DNA from: Sulfuricaulis limicola
GTDB taxonomy: Bacteria; Pseudomonadota; Gammaproteobacteria; Acidiferrobacterales; Sulfurifustaceae
Length of the DNA stretch: 64,000 bases
Direction: 5' to 3'
Assembly: GCF_002355735.1 (NCBI RefSeq)
Contig: NZ_AP014879.1
Span: forward strand, 1,240,001 to 1,304,000
Shown here: one piece after another, positions 8,980-20,496 of the stretch
Layout: each line of letters opens with the position of its first letter
How positions within the stretch are numbered: the first letter of the stretch is position 1
Position numbers and translations under genes: made by a program
The notes under the pieces: model-generated
Databases searched by the model: none
Told to the model about the DNA's origin: nothing
The model's input: only the letters and a program-made list of their open reading frames with translations

Positions 8980-9557
8980 GCGCCGGCCCTGGCGGGCGAG
9001 ACCCGAACCAGCGCGCCGAATTTCGGGTGGTCGAAGTAATGGGTCTCCGATACCTTGATGCGCCGCGGCTCGTTCAGACGATACACCACCGCGGTGTTTT
9101 CCGTTGCCCCGCTGAGCACTCCTCCGCCCTGCATTTCGCGCAAGGCCAGATTCATCTCCACGATCAGAAAGCGGCTCAGATAGAACCGCAGCGAGCCATC
9201 CAGCCCTCCCGTGGCATTGCCGATGTTCACCGGTTTGGACACGGACTTGGCCTCGGCGGTTTGCCGCCAGCGCAGATGCGACAGCACATGATGCCGCCCG
9301 GATTTTTCCAGTGCCGCCGCCGCGGCCGACAAGGCTGAATCCGCGGGAGGAGTTTCGCCGGTGCCGGCCGGTGCATCCTTGACCGGGTTCGCGGGTTTTT
9401 CCGGCTGGCGCGCCCACAGCTCACCACCTTCCAGGCCGGAAAGCCGGTTTTCGAACACGACCACCTCGATCTCGTACAAATTGGTCGCCGCGGGCGCCGC
9501 GTGAAGCGTTGCGGCCGGTGCCATGACCAGAAATATCGACAGGAGCAATCCTTTCAC
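8970..9557 (-). CDS. CsiV-like periplasmic protein
   Basis: An exported protein of 195 residues with a signal peptide (about residues 1-21, ending in LHA). After it comes LYEIEVVVFEN, the opening of the CsiV family, a peptidoglycan-binding division factor in Vibrio that is often found beside mfd in gammaproteobacteria. A middle Ala/Pro-rich stretch (about 55-85) looks like a disordered linker, and the C-terminal half has LRFYLSRFLIVEMNL and a HYFDHPKFGALVRV ending. Convergent with the MTIP gene and divergent from def. Function is assigned by family resemblance only. Confidence 0.7.
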   Translation of the reverse strand: MKGLLLSIFLVMAPAATLHAAPAATNLYEIEVVVFENRLSGLEGGELWARQPEKPANPVKDAPAGTGETPPADSALSAAAAALEKSGRHHVLSHLRWRQTAEAKSVSKPVNIGNATGGLDGSLRFYLSRFLIVEMNLALREMQGGGVLSGATENTAVVYRLNEPRRIKVSETHYFDHPKFGALVRVSPARAGAQP

Positions 9558-9623
9558 GGTGTTTTCCTTGCGGTGAATTATTTATAGTATCCCTTATTCC
9601 CCGCACGATTTCGAGCGTGAGAA

Positions 9624-10142
9624 ATGGCCGTCAGACGCGTACTCAAGATGGGTGATCCGTTGCTGTACCGGAAGGCCGAACCGGTGCAACAGTTCGACAC
9701 GCCGGAACTCGATAAGCTGATTGCCGACATGTTCGATACCATGGCGGAGCTGAGCGGCGCCGGCTTGGCGGCGCCACAGATCGGCGTATCGCAACGCGTG
9801 GTGATTTTCGGCGTTGAGGCCAATCCGCGCTATCCGCATGTGGAGCCGGTGCCGACGACGGTGCTGGTCAATCCGGTGCTGACGCCGATCGGCGCCGACA
9901 TGGAAGACGGATGGGAGGGTTGTCTCAGCGTCCCGGGTCTGCGCGGTCTGGTCAGCCGGCATCTCAATCTGCGCTACACCGGCTTTGATCAGCACGGGAA
10001 ACCGATCGATCGGACGGTTTCCGGTTTCCACGCGCGTGTGGTGCAGCATGAGTGTGATCACCTCGACGGCATCTTGTATCCCATGCGGCTGCGCGACATC
10101 CGCCTGCTGGGCTTTGAAGATGCCCTGTTTCCGGATTTGTGA
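9624..10142 (+). CDS. def: Peptide deformylase
   Basis: Removes the N-formyl group from nascent proteins at the ribosome. All three deformylase motifs are present: [10 protein letters not shown] near residue 47, EGCLSVPG near 102 with the metal-binding Cys, and QHECDHLDG near 143 with the two metal-binding His and the catalytic Glu. The 172 residues are usual for a type 1 enzyme. It stands alone here rather than beside fmt; a palindromic repeat follows and the convergent mfd gene ends 100 bases later. Confidence 0.95.
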   Translation: MAVRRVLKMGDPLLYRKAEPVQQFDTPELDKLIADMFDTMAELSGAGLAAPQIGVSQRVVIFGVEANPRYPHVEPVPTTVLVNPVLTPIGADMEDGWEGCLSVPGLRGLVSRHLNLRYTGFDQHGKPIDRTVSGFHARVVQHECDHLDGILYPMRLRDIRLLGFEDALFPDL

Positions 10143-10156
10143 ATCATATTTTTTTG

Positions 10157-10238
10157 TGTAGGTTGGGCTGAGCGTCAGCGAAGCCCAACGAACGACCGAT
10201 GACGCTGTTGGGGTTCGCTGCGCTCACCCCAACCTACA
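10157..10238. repeat. Palindromic repeat, family A copy 1
   Basis: Left arm TGTAGGTTGGGCTGAGCG is answered by an imperfect right arm ending ACCCCAACCTACA, giving a long hairpin that fills the gap between the convergent def and mfd genes. A second copy lies at 18124-18207. Such elements may act as a two-way terminator by position; they carry no coding capacity. Confidence 0.85.
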
Positions 10239-10241
10239 TTG

Positions 10242-13727
<3,486 letters not shown>

Positions 13728-13835
13728 ACGGTTTTATCGAGAATGGGCCAAGGATGTTTCGCGGACAGGCCGCAAGGGCGGCAATTCTACCTCAAGAAGC
13801 CGTCGGCAGGGCCTCGGGCAGAATTCTCAAAAGTC

Positions 13836-13864
13836 TTGTCAGGTTGAGGGGTTACGGGCATAAT
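13836..13864 (+). promoter_or_regulatory. Sigma-70 type promoter for carD
   Basis: TTGTCA (13836-13841), a 17-base spacer, and CATAAT (13859-13864) form a near-consensus promoter 66 bases before the carD start. A strong AGGAGG ribosome site (13917-13922) lies just upstream of the ATG. Confidence 0.55.
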
Positions 13865-13929
13865 TTAATCCAGCTTGATAATAGATACCCCTAAGTATCG
13901 ATAGCAGTTCAACCCAGGAGGATGGCTGA

Positions 13930-14439
13930 ATGGCGACAAAACGCCCGCGCTTCAAGGTCGGTGAAACGGTTTTTTATCCCTCCGCAGGTGTAGGTGTTAT
14001 TTTGGCCGTTGAGGACATTTATCTGTCAGGCCAGGTCGAGTCCTGTTTCGTCATTCGTATTCAGGACACCCAGATGACCGTCAAGGTGCCGAAATCCAAT
14101 CTCGAGAAAAGCGGCATCCGCCCGTTGCTGGACGGCAAAAAACTCAAGGAACTGTTCAAGATTCTCTCGGCCAAGGGCAAGCGCCGCGTTACCGGCGGCA
14201 ACTGGGCCGAACGCTGCAAGGACATCGAGCGCCGCATCAACTCCGGTTCCTGCCTCGAACTGGGCGAAGTGGTGCGCGACCTGACGCGCTGGAAGAAACA
14301 GTCCGGCCTGTCGTTCGAAGAATCCATGCTGCTGGAAACCGCCAACAGCTATCTCGCGCGCGAAGTCGCCGCGGTGCAGGGCATCGCGCCGGACGACGCC
14401 AGGGTTCGTATCCTGAGTTACATTGAAGAGCGTGCCTGA
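13930..14439 (+). CDS. carD: CarD/CdnL-family RNA polymerase-binding regulator
   Basis: Binds the RNA polymerase beta subunit and stabilises open complexes, often at rRNA and stress promoters. Residues 1-65 form the CarD/Mfd-RID Tudor-like domain (FKVGETVFYPSAGVGVIL, then a stretch ending in VKVPKSNLEKSGIRPLL); residues 75-169 are the helical C-terminal DNA-contacting domain with RWKKQSGLSFEE and a conserved Trp. The length of 169 is typical. It has its own promoter and ribosome site and faces away from mfd. CarD proteins are best known from actinobacteria and myxobacteria, but occur in several gammaproteobacteria. Confidence 0.92.
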   Translation: MATKRPRFKVGETVFYPSAGVGVILAVEDIYLSGQVESCFVIRIQDTQMTVKVPKSNLEKSGIRPLLDGKKLKELFKILSAKGKRRVTGGNWAERCKDIERRINSGSCLELGEVVRDLTRWKKQSGLSFEESMLLETANSYLAREVAAVQGIAPDDARVRILSYIEERA

Positions 14440-14481
14440 TTTTTTGTGTCTTGTCGGTAAATAATAAATACTTGACTGTCG

Positions 14482-14563
14482 GTAGCCCGGATGGAGCGCA
14501 GCGGAATCCGGGATTTTTGACCGCTTCCCGGATTCCGGCCCTGCGGGCCTGCATCCGGGCTAC
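14482..14563. repeat. Palindromic repeat, family C
   Basis: Left arm GTAGCCCGGATGGAGCGCAG and right arm ending GCATCCGGGCTAC form an imperfect hairpin with an internal CCGGATTCCGG-type stem. It lies between carD and ispD. This type of repeat is widespread in proteobacterial intergenic DNA. Confidence 0.85.
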
Positions 14564-14594
14564 AACCGTGACATCGAGGCATAGATAATCTCGC

Positions 14595-15368
14595 TTGAAC
14601 GCCGCTGACGGAATCTGGGCCCTCATCCCCGCGGGCGGTCAGGGGCGGCGGATGCAATCCGCGGTCCCCAAGCAGTATCTCCCGCTCCTCGGACGTCCCG
14701 TTATCCTGCACACCATCGAACGCCTGTGCGCGCATCCGCGCATTCAGGGTATTGTGATCGGCGTGGCGCCGGACGATCCGCACTGGCCGTCACTGGTGGG
14801 TGAGCTCAAGCACCTGTCGAAATTTCTCGGCACCGCTCCCGGCGGCGAGACCCGCGCGCAGACAGTCCTCAACAGCCTGAAAGAATTGACGAAACACGCT
14901 AGGCCCGACGACTGGGTTCTGGTGCACGATGCCGTGCGGCCGTGCGTGCGGCAGGGCGACATCGACAAGCTGATTTCAGTTGTGACGCGCGGCCATTCAA
15001 AAAAATCTCCTCTCCCCCTGAAAGGGGGAGAGGGCGAGGGTGAGGGGGTCGATGGTGGACTGCTCGCGTTCCCGGTTTCCGACACGGTCAAGCGGGTGGA
15101 TAATACCGGGCGCGTGACGGAAACCGTCAGCCGCGAGGGGCTCTGGCGTGCCGCCACGCCGCAGATGTTCCGAATAAAAGCTCTGACACATGCTCTTGAG
15201 CAGGCCATGAAAACCGGAAAAGAAATCACCGACGAAGCCTCCGCGATGGAAGCCGCGGGTGGACATCCGCATGTGGTCGCCTGTCACACCGATAATATTA
15301 AAATCACACTTCTGGAAGACTTGGCTTTGGCGGAACTTTACATGCAGCAGCAACGGGGGAAGGCCTGA
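14595..15368 (+). CDS. ispD: 2-C-methyl-D-erythritol 4-phosphate cytidylyltransferase with repeat-derived insertion
   Basis: Third step of the MEP isoprenoid pathway, forming CDP-methylerythritol. Family motifs: [12 protein letters not shown] near residue 10 (CTP loop), [20 protein letters not shown] near 113, and [10 protein letters not shown] near 156 with the catalytic Lys. The start is TTG at 14595; no better ATG exists in frame. At 257 residues it is about 20 longer than usual, and the surplus is a Gly/Glu/Lys-rich stretch (about residues 135-153) encoded by an in-frame palindromic repeat. Function is probably kept because the insert falls in a surface loop before the strand carrying the catalytic Lys. 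The stop overlaps the ispF start. Confidence 0.92.
   Translation: MNAADGIWALIPAGGQGRRMQSAVPKQYLPLLGRPVILHTIERLCAHPRIQGIVIGVAPDDPHWPSLVGELKHLSKFLGTAPGGETRAQTVLNSLKELTKHARPDDWVLVHDAVRPCVRQGDIDKLISVVTRGHSKKSPLPLKGGEGEGEGVDGGLLAFPVSDTVKRVDNTGRVTETVSREGLWRAATPQMFRIKALTHALEQAMKTGKEITDEASAMEAAGGHPHVVACHTDNIKITLLEDLALAELYMQQQRGKA
15009..15050 (+). repeat. In-frame palindromic repeat inside ispD
   Basis: A perfect 11-base inverted repeat, CCTCTCCCCCT (15009-15019) and AGGGGGAGAGG (15023-15033), with a 3-base loop, followed by a G-rich tail GCGAGGGTGAGGGGG. The same kind of CCTCTCCC element occurs within dsrN. It adds about 19 codons without breaking the frame. Confidence 0.85.
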
Positions 15369-15841
15369 TGCGTATCGGTCATGGTTATGACGTGCATCCG
15401 CTGGTCGCCGGGCGCGATCTCATTCTCGGCGGCGTGAAAATCCCGCACGGCAAGGGCCTGCATGGCCATTCTGACGCGGATGTTTTGATCCACGCCATTT
15501 GCGATGCCTGCCTCGGCGCCGCCGGGCTCGGCGACATCGGTCGGCATTTCCCCGACACCGATCCGCAATACAAGAATATCGACAGCCGAAAATTGCTGCG
15601 CAAAGTCAAAGAAGCCATTGCCGGACGCGGCTGGAAAATCGCGAATATCGACAGCACCATCGTGGCCCAGGCCCCGCGTCTCGCGACGCATCTACCACAA
15701 ATGGCTCAGAACATCGCCGCTGATCTGGGCATCTCACTGGATAGCGTGAACGTCAAGGCCACCACTACGGAAAAGTTGGGTTTTGCCGGACGGGAAGAGG
15801 GCATTGCTGCCCATGCTGTGGTGCTGTTGGAGAATCGATAG
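15368..15841 (+). CDS. ispF: 2-C-methyl-D-erythritol 2,4-cyclodiphosphate synthase
   Basis: Fifth step of the MEP pathway, releasing CMP and closing the cyclic diphosphate. The 157-residue protein starts [10 protein letters not shown], containing the zinc-binding Asp-x-His, then a GHSDADVL motif, the [12 protein letters not shown] segment, and the C-terminal [19 protein letters not shown] signature. The ATG overlaps the ispD TGA, as in other IspD-IspF pairs. A diverged second copy of its 3' end lies at 16622-16825, so this gene probably has a history of recombination at its 3' part. Confidence 0.95.
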   Translation: MRIGHGYDVHPLVAGRDLILGGVKIPHGKGLHGHSDADVLIHAICDACLGAAGLGDIGRHFPDTDPQYKNIDSRKLLRKVKEAIAGRGWKIANIDSTIVAQAPRLATHLPQMAQNIAADLGISLDSVNVKATTTEKLGFAGREEGIAAHAVVLLENR

Positions 15842-15852
15842 GTCAGAAATCC

Positions 15853-16344
15853 ATGTTTTATCTTGAATTATTTAAAGCGCTGGAAAAGCATAAGGTCCGG
15901 TACATGCTGGTTGGCGGCCTGGCCATGAATCTGCATGGCGTTCCGCGTGCGACCATGGACGTGGATATCGTGCTGGCTCTGGACCCGGCGAATCTGAAGG
16001 CCTTTTTGGGCATGGCCGAGGCCTTGAAACTCAAGCCGGTGGCCCCGCTAAAACTGGAGGGATTGCTCGAACCGACTCAGCGCCAGCAATGGCTCAAGGA
16101 AAAGAACATGCTGGTCCTGGCCCTGAGACCGCCAGACATTAAGGGCCCGACGGTAGATGTTCTCATTGACCCGCCGCTGGACATAGAAGCTGCTCTGAAA
16201 CGTGCCGTAACGCGCGAGGTCAGTACTGTGAATATCTCGTTGATTTCAATAGAGGACCTGATCAGCCTTAAGGAACAAGCCGGACGTTCTCAGGACCAGT
16301 CCGACGTCGAGCATTTGCGCCGCCTCCTGAAGTCACCTTTATAA
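15853..16344 (+). CDS. Nucleotidyltransferase-fold protein, AbiEii-toxin-like
   Basis: A 163-residue protein with the minimal nucleotidyltransferase pattern: YMLVGGLAMNLHGVPRATMDVDIVLA holds the GG...(T)MDVDIV motif near residues 20-40, with the two metal-binding Asp. A further acidic position may be VDVLIDPP near 104. The C-terminal part resembles the helices of AbiEii/DUF6036-type proteins that act as toxins or RNA-modifying enzymes. It is followed after 7 bases by a small gene, a layout usual for toxin-antitoxin pairs. The pair lies between ispF and a second ispF fragment, a sign of acquisition. Toxin function is inference. Confidence 0.7.
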   Translation: MFYLELFKALEKHKVRYMLVGGLAMNLHGVPRATMDVDIVLALDPANLKAFLGMAEALKLKPVAPLKLEGLLEPTQRQQWLKEKNMLVLALRPPDIKGPTVDVLIDPPLDIEAALKRAVTREVSTVNISLISIEDLISLKEQAGRSQDQSDVEHLRRLLKSPL

Positions 16345-16351
16345 TCTGCTT

Positions 16352-16555
16352 ATGCAAGGGAAATTCAGCAAGCCGTCAGGGGGTTTTTCTTACCAAGTCA
16401 GCGATGAGCAGCTTGAGGCGTTTGCGCGGCTCTCACTGTACGAGCGTCTGATATGGGTGGACGAGATGCGCCTGTTTACCCTGATGGCCCGCACACCGGA
16501 GACAACCGAGCGCCAGGAGCGGTTGCGACGCGGTGAATCCATAGTACCCGAGTAA
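16352..16555 (+). CDS. Small protein partnered with the nucleotidyltransferase
   Basis: A 67-residue soluble protein, Ser/Gln/Arg/Glu-rich, with a likely helix over residues 17-50 (SDEQLEAFARLSLYERLIWV). I do not recognise a named family. Short proteins of this kind, ending in a charged tail, are often encoded with a nucleotidyltransferase-fold protein; here it follows after 7 bases. It could be an antitoxin or accessory subunit, but nothing in the sequence proves it. Confidence 0.55.
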   Translation: MQGKFSKPSGGFSYQVSDEQLEAFARLSLYERLIWVDEMRLFTLMARTPETTERQERLRRGESIVPE

Positions 16556-16621
16556 TTCGTCTTGAAATGTTGCAATGCAAGACCTGACCCCATGTTTGCC
16601 ACCATGTTTGCCATGTTTGTG

Positions 16622-16825
16622 ATCGCGAATATCGGCAGCACCATCGTCGCCCAGGCTCCGCGTGTGGCGCCCTATCTGGCGCAGATGATCGCCAACATCT
16701 CGACCGATCTTGGCCTCTCTGCCGAAAACGTCAACATCAAGGCCACCACCACGGAGAAGCTGGGTTTTGCAGGGCGGGAAGAGGGCATCGCCGCCCATGC
16801 CGTGGCACTGCTGGAACGCCGCTAG
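16622..16825 (+). pseudogene. Diverged ispF 3' fragment
   Basis: Encodes a 67-residue segment matching the C-terminal part of the intact IspF at 15368-15841; by my alignment 51 of 67 residues are identical, including the whole [16 protein letters not shown] segment and the stop position. It lacks the N-terminal half with the Asp-x-His metal site, so it cannot be an active synthase alone. The open frame extends back to 16562 with no good ribosome site. It marks the far edge of an inserted patch of about 0.75 kb and is probably either the displaced original end of ispF or an end carried in from a relative. Confidence 0.85.
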
Positions 16826-16833
16826 GGCGCGCG

Positions 16834-17463
16834 ATGGATAACCGTGGTCTGTCCCCTGTTTTCCTGTTTTCGCTGTTTTCCGTCCTCGCCCCAATATTGT
16901 TGGCTGCCTGTGTAATACCGCTTAAAAAAACAGTGTATGAACCTGTTTGCCCTATGGGCACTGCACTTACTTGCACGCAACAAGATGACAGGCTGATTAT
17001 CGAACTGCCGGGAGGCACAAAAATATTCGCTTATGCTTATCTTATTGACGTTCGACAAAGCGTCAATAAGACAATTACTATGTGCCTCGACCTCCAGCTT
17101 GAACCTGAATCAACGTTTCGACTTGTATCTACGAAGATAATATTGGAAAGCAATTCCTGGAGTACACCCAGGACGGAAAATATAAAAGAACTTACAGAAC
17201 CAGGACCGAAATATTACTCTGCGAAAGATACGATCACTAATCGCATAGAAATAGACCAACGGGAATCGGTAGCTCAAACCAAACGTTATCTCTCGCTATG
17301 GCTTGAGATCGAAAAGGGGGCCAGTTGTGAGACCAACATCCCCGTTGTTACAGAGTTTACGCTCCGGATGCCTGATGTTCTTGTGAACAACCAGAAAATA
17401 CAAATACCGCCTGTAATATTTACGATGAAGAAGAAATGGGTTGCTGAAGGACTATGCTGTTGA
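16834..17463 (+). CDS. Putative lipoprotein, AT-rich gene
   Basis: A 209-residue protein with a type II signal peptide: a hydrophobic stretch at residues 8-25 ending in the lipobox LLAAC (Cys26). The mature part has paired-cysteine candidates, is rich in Thr, Ile and Lys, and shows a likely beta-sandwich alternation; no named family is recognised. Codon use is distinctly AT-rich compared with all neighbours (many ATA, AAT and TAT codons), so it was probably acquired, like the patch just before it. No clear ribosome site is seen, so the exact start is uncertain. Confidence 0.6.
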   Translation: MDNRGLSPVFLFSLFSVLAPILLAACVIPLKKTVYEPVCPMGTALTCTQQDDRLIIELPGGTKIFAYAYLIDVRQSVNKTITMCLDLQLEPESTFRLVSTKIILESNSWSTPRTENIKELTEPGPKYYSAKDTITNRIEIDQRESVAQTKRYLSLWLEIEKGASCETNIPVVTEFTLRMPDVLVNNQKIQIPPVIFTMKKKWVAEGLCC

Positions 17464-17540
17464 TGACTTACGACTTATAGGGACGAGCCTAATATATAAT
17501 CGATTTTTTGACTTTTAACATCTTCTGTATCGTTCTTTAA

Positions 17541-18083
17541 TCAAATCCGCTTCAACAACACATACACTGCCCCCGTGCCGCCGTCGTTGGGACGGGCGGA
17601 GCAGAAGGCGAGCACCTCGTCCTTCTGGCGCAGCCACGAATTGACCTTGCCTTTCAGCACCGGCATTTTGCCAAGCGACGTGTTTCCCTTGCCGTGAATG
17701 ATGCGCACCACGCGTTTGTCGCGGTCGCGGGCGTTCTTGAGGAATGAATCCACCGCTTCGCGCGCCTGAATCGAGGTAGCACCGTGCAAGTCGAGTTCGG
17801 CCTCGATGGCGTATTGCCCGCGGCGCAGTTTGCGGATGACGGTATGTTGCAGGCCGGGGCGGACGAAGAGCGTCTCGTCGCCGGTTTCGATATCTTCCGC
17901 CGGCTCGAATCCGTCCGACAGCAAACTTTGCATTACTTCGCGCTGATCGCGCAGGGTCTGGTCGGGAACCGGCTTGCGGCGTTTGCGATGGGGATGAACC
18001 TTGTCCTGCTTTACCGGACGGATCTTGCCGACGGCCTTGCGGAACAGGTCGCGCTCGTCGTCATCCTCATGATCGGTGGACAT
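17541..18083 (-). CDS. Smr-domain protein
   Basis: A 180-residue protein with a charged N-terminal half (about 1-90) and a C-terminal Smr domain with the LDLHG motif near residue 97 and RIIHGKG near 126, the two signatures of Smr nucleases. Stand-alone gammaproteobacterial Smr proteins act on nucleic acid; SmrB cleaves mRNA at collided ribosomes. This one may be the SmrA or SmrB equivalent; the sequence alone does not decide. Transcribed on the - strand towards the lipoprotein gene, with two repeats between it and trxB. Confidence 0.85.
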   Translation of the reverse strand: MSTDHEDDDERDLFRKAVGKIRPVKQDKVHPHRKRRKPVPDQTLRDQREVMQSLLSDGFEPAEDIETGDETLFVRPGLQHTVIRKLRRGQYAIEAELDLHGATSIQAREAVDSFLKNARDRDKRVVRIIHGKGNTSLGKMPVLKGKVNSWLRQKDEVLAFCSARPNDGGTGAVYVLLKRI

Positions 18084-18123
18084 GATGCTGACTCCACGAA
18101 ATGGAACTCACCGCGACGGCAAC

Positions 18124-18207
18124 ATGTAGGTTGGGCTGAGCGATAGCGAAGCCCAACGGCTGATTAACGAATTTGTTGGGGTTCGCTGCGCTTACCCCAA
18201 CCTACAT
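18124..18207. repeat. Palindromic repeat, family A copy 2
   Basis: Same arms as the element at 10157-10238: TGTAGGTTGGGCTGAGCG on the left and ACCCCAACCTACA on the right, with a different loop. It lies between smr and trxB, immediately next to a family B repeat. Confidence 0.85.
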
Positions 18208-18212
18208 TACTT

Positions 18213-18302
18213 TAATGTAGGGCGGGTTAGCGGGCATCGCGCGCGTAACCCGCCGGATGTTCGGCGCGTTACGGCAAAAACCGCCTAACGCGCCCTACAT
18301 TA
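18213..18302. repeat. Palindromic repeat, family B copy 1
   Basis: Left arm TAATGTAGGGCGGGTTAGCG and right arm ending TAACGCGCCCTACATTA pair to a long imperfect hairpin downstream of trxB. A related copy is at 55911-55983. Lying directly after the trxB stop codon it may serve as its terminator. Confidence 0.85.
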
Positions 18303-18305
18303 ATA

Positions 18306-19316
<1,011 letters not shown>

Positions 19317-19398
19317 TTATCGTGCAGCGCCGGCAGCGGCGATAACGATTTCCACCCGTATGTTACGTCATGCCGGTAAAGGCGGTAAAGGAGACAGA

Positions 19399-20466
19399 AT
19401 GCGCATCGGTATCCCGAAAGAAGTGAAGGTGCATGAAGGGCGCGTGGCCCTGATCCCGCCTGCCGTGAACGAGCTGGTGCGCAACGGCCATGAGGTCTTC
19501 ATTCAGTCCACGGCAGGTGTGGCGAGCGGTTATTCGGACGAGGATTACCGCCAGGCAGGCGCGCAGATCGTGCCGGATGCGGCGGCGCTGTATGGCAGCG
19601 CGCAGATGGTGGTCAAGGTCAAGGAACCCGTCGCTTCGGAGTACGGCCTGCTGCGCCAGGACCATGTCCTGTTTTCCTATCTGCACCTGGCGGCCACACC
19701 CAGACTGGCGCAGGTGTTGATGGAAAAGGGCCTGACGGCGGTGGCGTTTGAAACCGTCGAGGTCAACGGAAAATTGCCGTTGCTCGCACCCATGAGCGAC
19801 ATCGCCGGACGACTTTCGGTGCATATCGGAACCACCTTGCTGCACGGTCCCGCGGGTGGGCGGGGCGTCATGCTGGGCGGCTTGCCGTCCACGGAGCGCG
19901 GACATGTCGTGATCCTCGGCGCCGGCGTGGCCGGCGGCAATGCGGCCGCGGTGGCGGCGGCGCTCGGCGCGCAGGTGACCGTGTTCGCGCCGCACCGCGA
20001 GGAAATGGAACGCATGCACGCGCTCGGTCCGAACGTGACAGCTTTGCCGTCCTATGCGCCCTTGATCGCAGAAGCGGTTTGCAGCGCCGATCTGCTGATC
20101 GGGGCGGTGCTGATCCCGGGCGCCAAAGCGCCCAAGCTGGTGACCGCCGAGATGGTGCGCCGGATGCAACCGGGCAGCGTGATCATTGATATCTCGGTCG
20201 ACCAGGGCGGCTGCATCGAAACCACCCGGCCCACGGATTACGACCATCCCACTTATGTGCAGGATGGCGTGGTGCATTTTGGCGTGACCAACATGCCGGG
20301 CGCGGTGCCGCGCACGGCGTCGCAGGCGCTGTCAACGGCGCTCACACCCTGCGTGCTGCATCTGGCGACGGAAGGCGGCTTGCAGGATCCGGTCCTCGCC
20401 AAAGGCGTCAACGTTGCCGGCGGCAAAATCGTCCACCCGGCGGTCGCGACGGCGCTCGCCGGCTGA
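19399..20466 (+). CDS. ald: Alanine dehydrogenase
   Basis: NAD-dependent interconversion of alanine with pyruvate and ammonium. The protein begins MRIGIPKEVKVHEGRVALIP, the family signature with the substrate-binding Arg and Lys; VVKVKEP near residue 73, a GRLSVHIG segment, the NAD motif VVILGAGVAGGNAA near 170, and DISVDQGGCIETTRPT near 266 are all present. I start at the ATG at 19399 behind an AAAGGAGA ribosome site, not at the frame's earlier start at 19291. About 355 residues. An NAD(P) transhydrogenase alpha subunit is related but lacks this C-terminal part. Confidence 0.92.
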   Translation: MRIGIPKEVKVHEGRVALIPPAVNELVRNGHEVFIQSTAGVASGYSDEDYRQAGAQIVPDAAALYGSAQMVVKVKEPVASEYGLLRQDHVLFSYLHLAATPRLAQVLMEKGLTAVAFETVEVNGKLPLLAPMSDIAGRLSVHIGTTLLHGPAGGRGVMLGGLPSTERGHVVILGAGVAGGNAAAVAAALGAQVTVFAPHREEMERMHALGPNVTALPSYAPLIAEAVCSADLLIGAVLIPGAKAPKLVTAEMVRRMQPGSVIIDISVDQGGCIETTRPTDYDHPTYVQDGVVHFGVTNMPGAVPRTASQALSTALTPCVLHLATEGGLQDPVLAKGVNVAGGKIVHPAVATALAG

Positions 20467-20496
20467 AGCTCAAATATTGGCGCGAAACCCTGAAAA

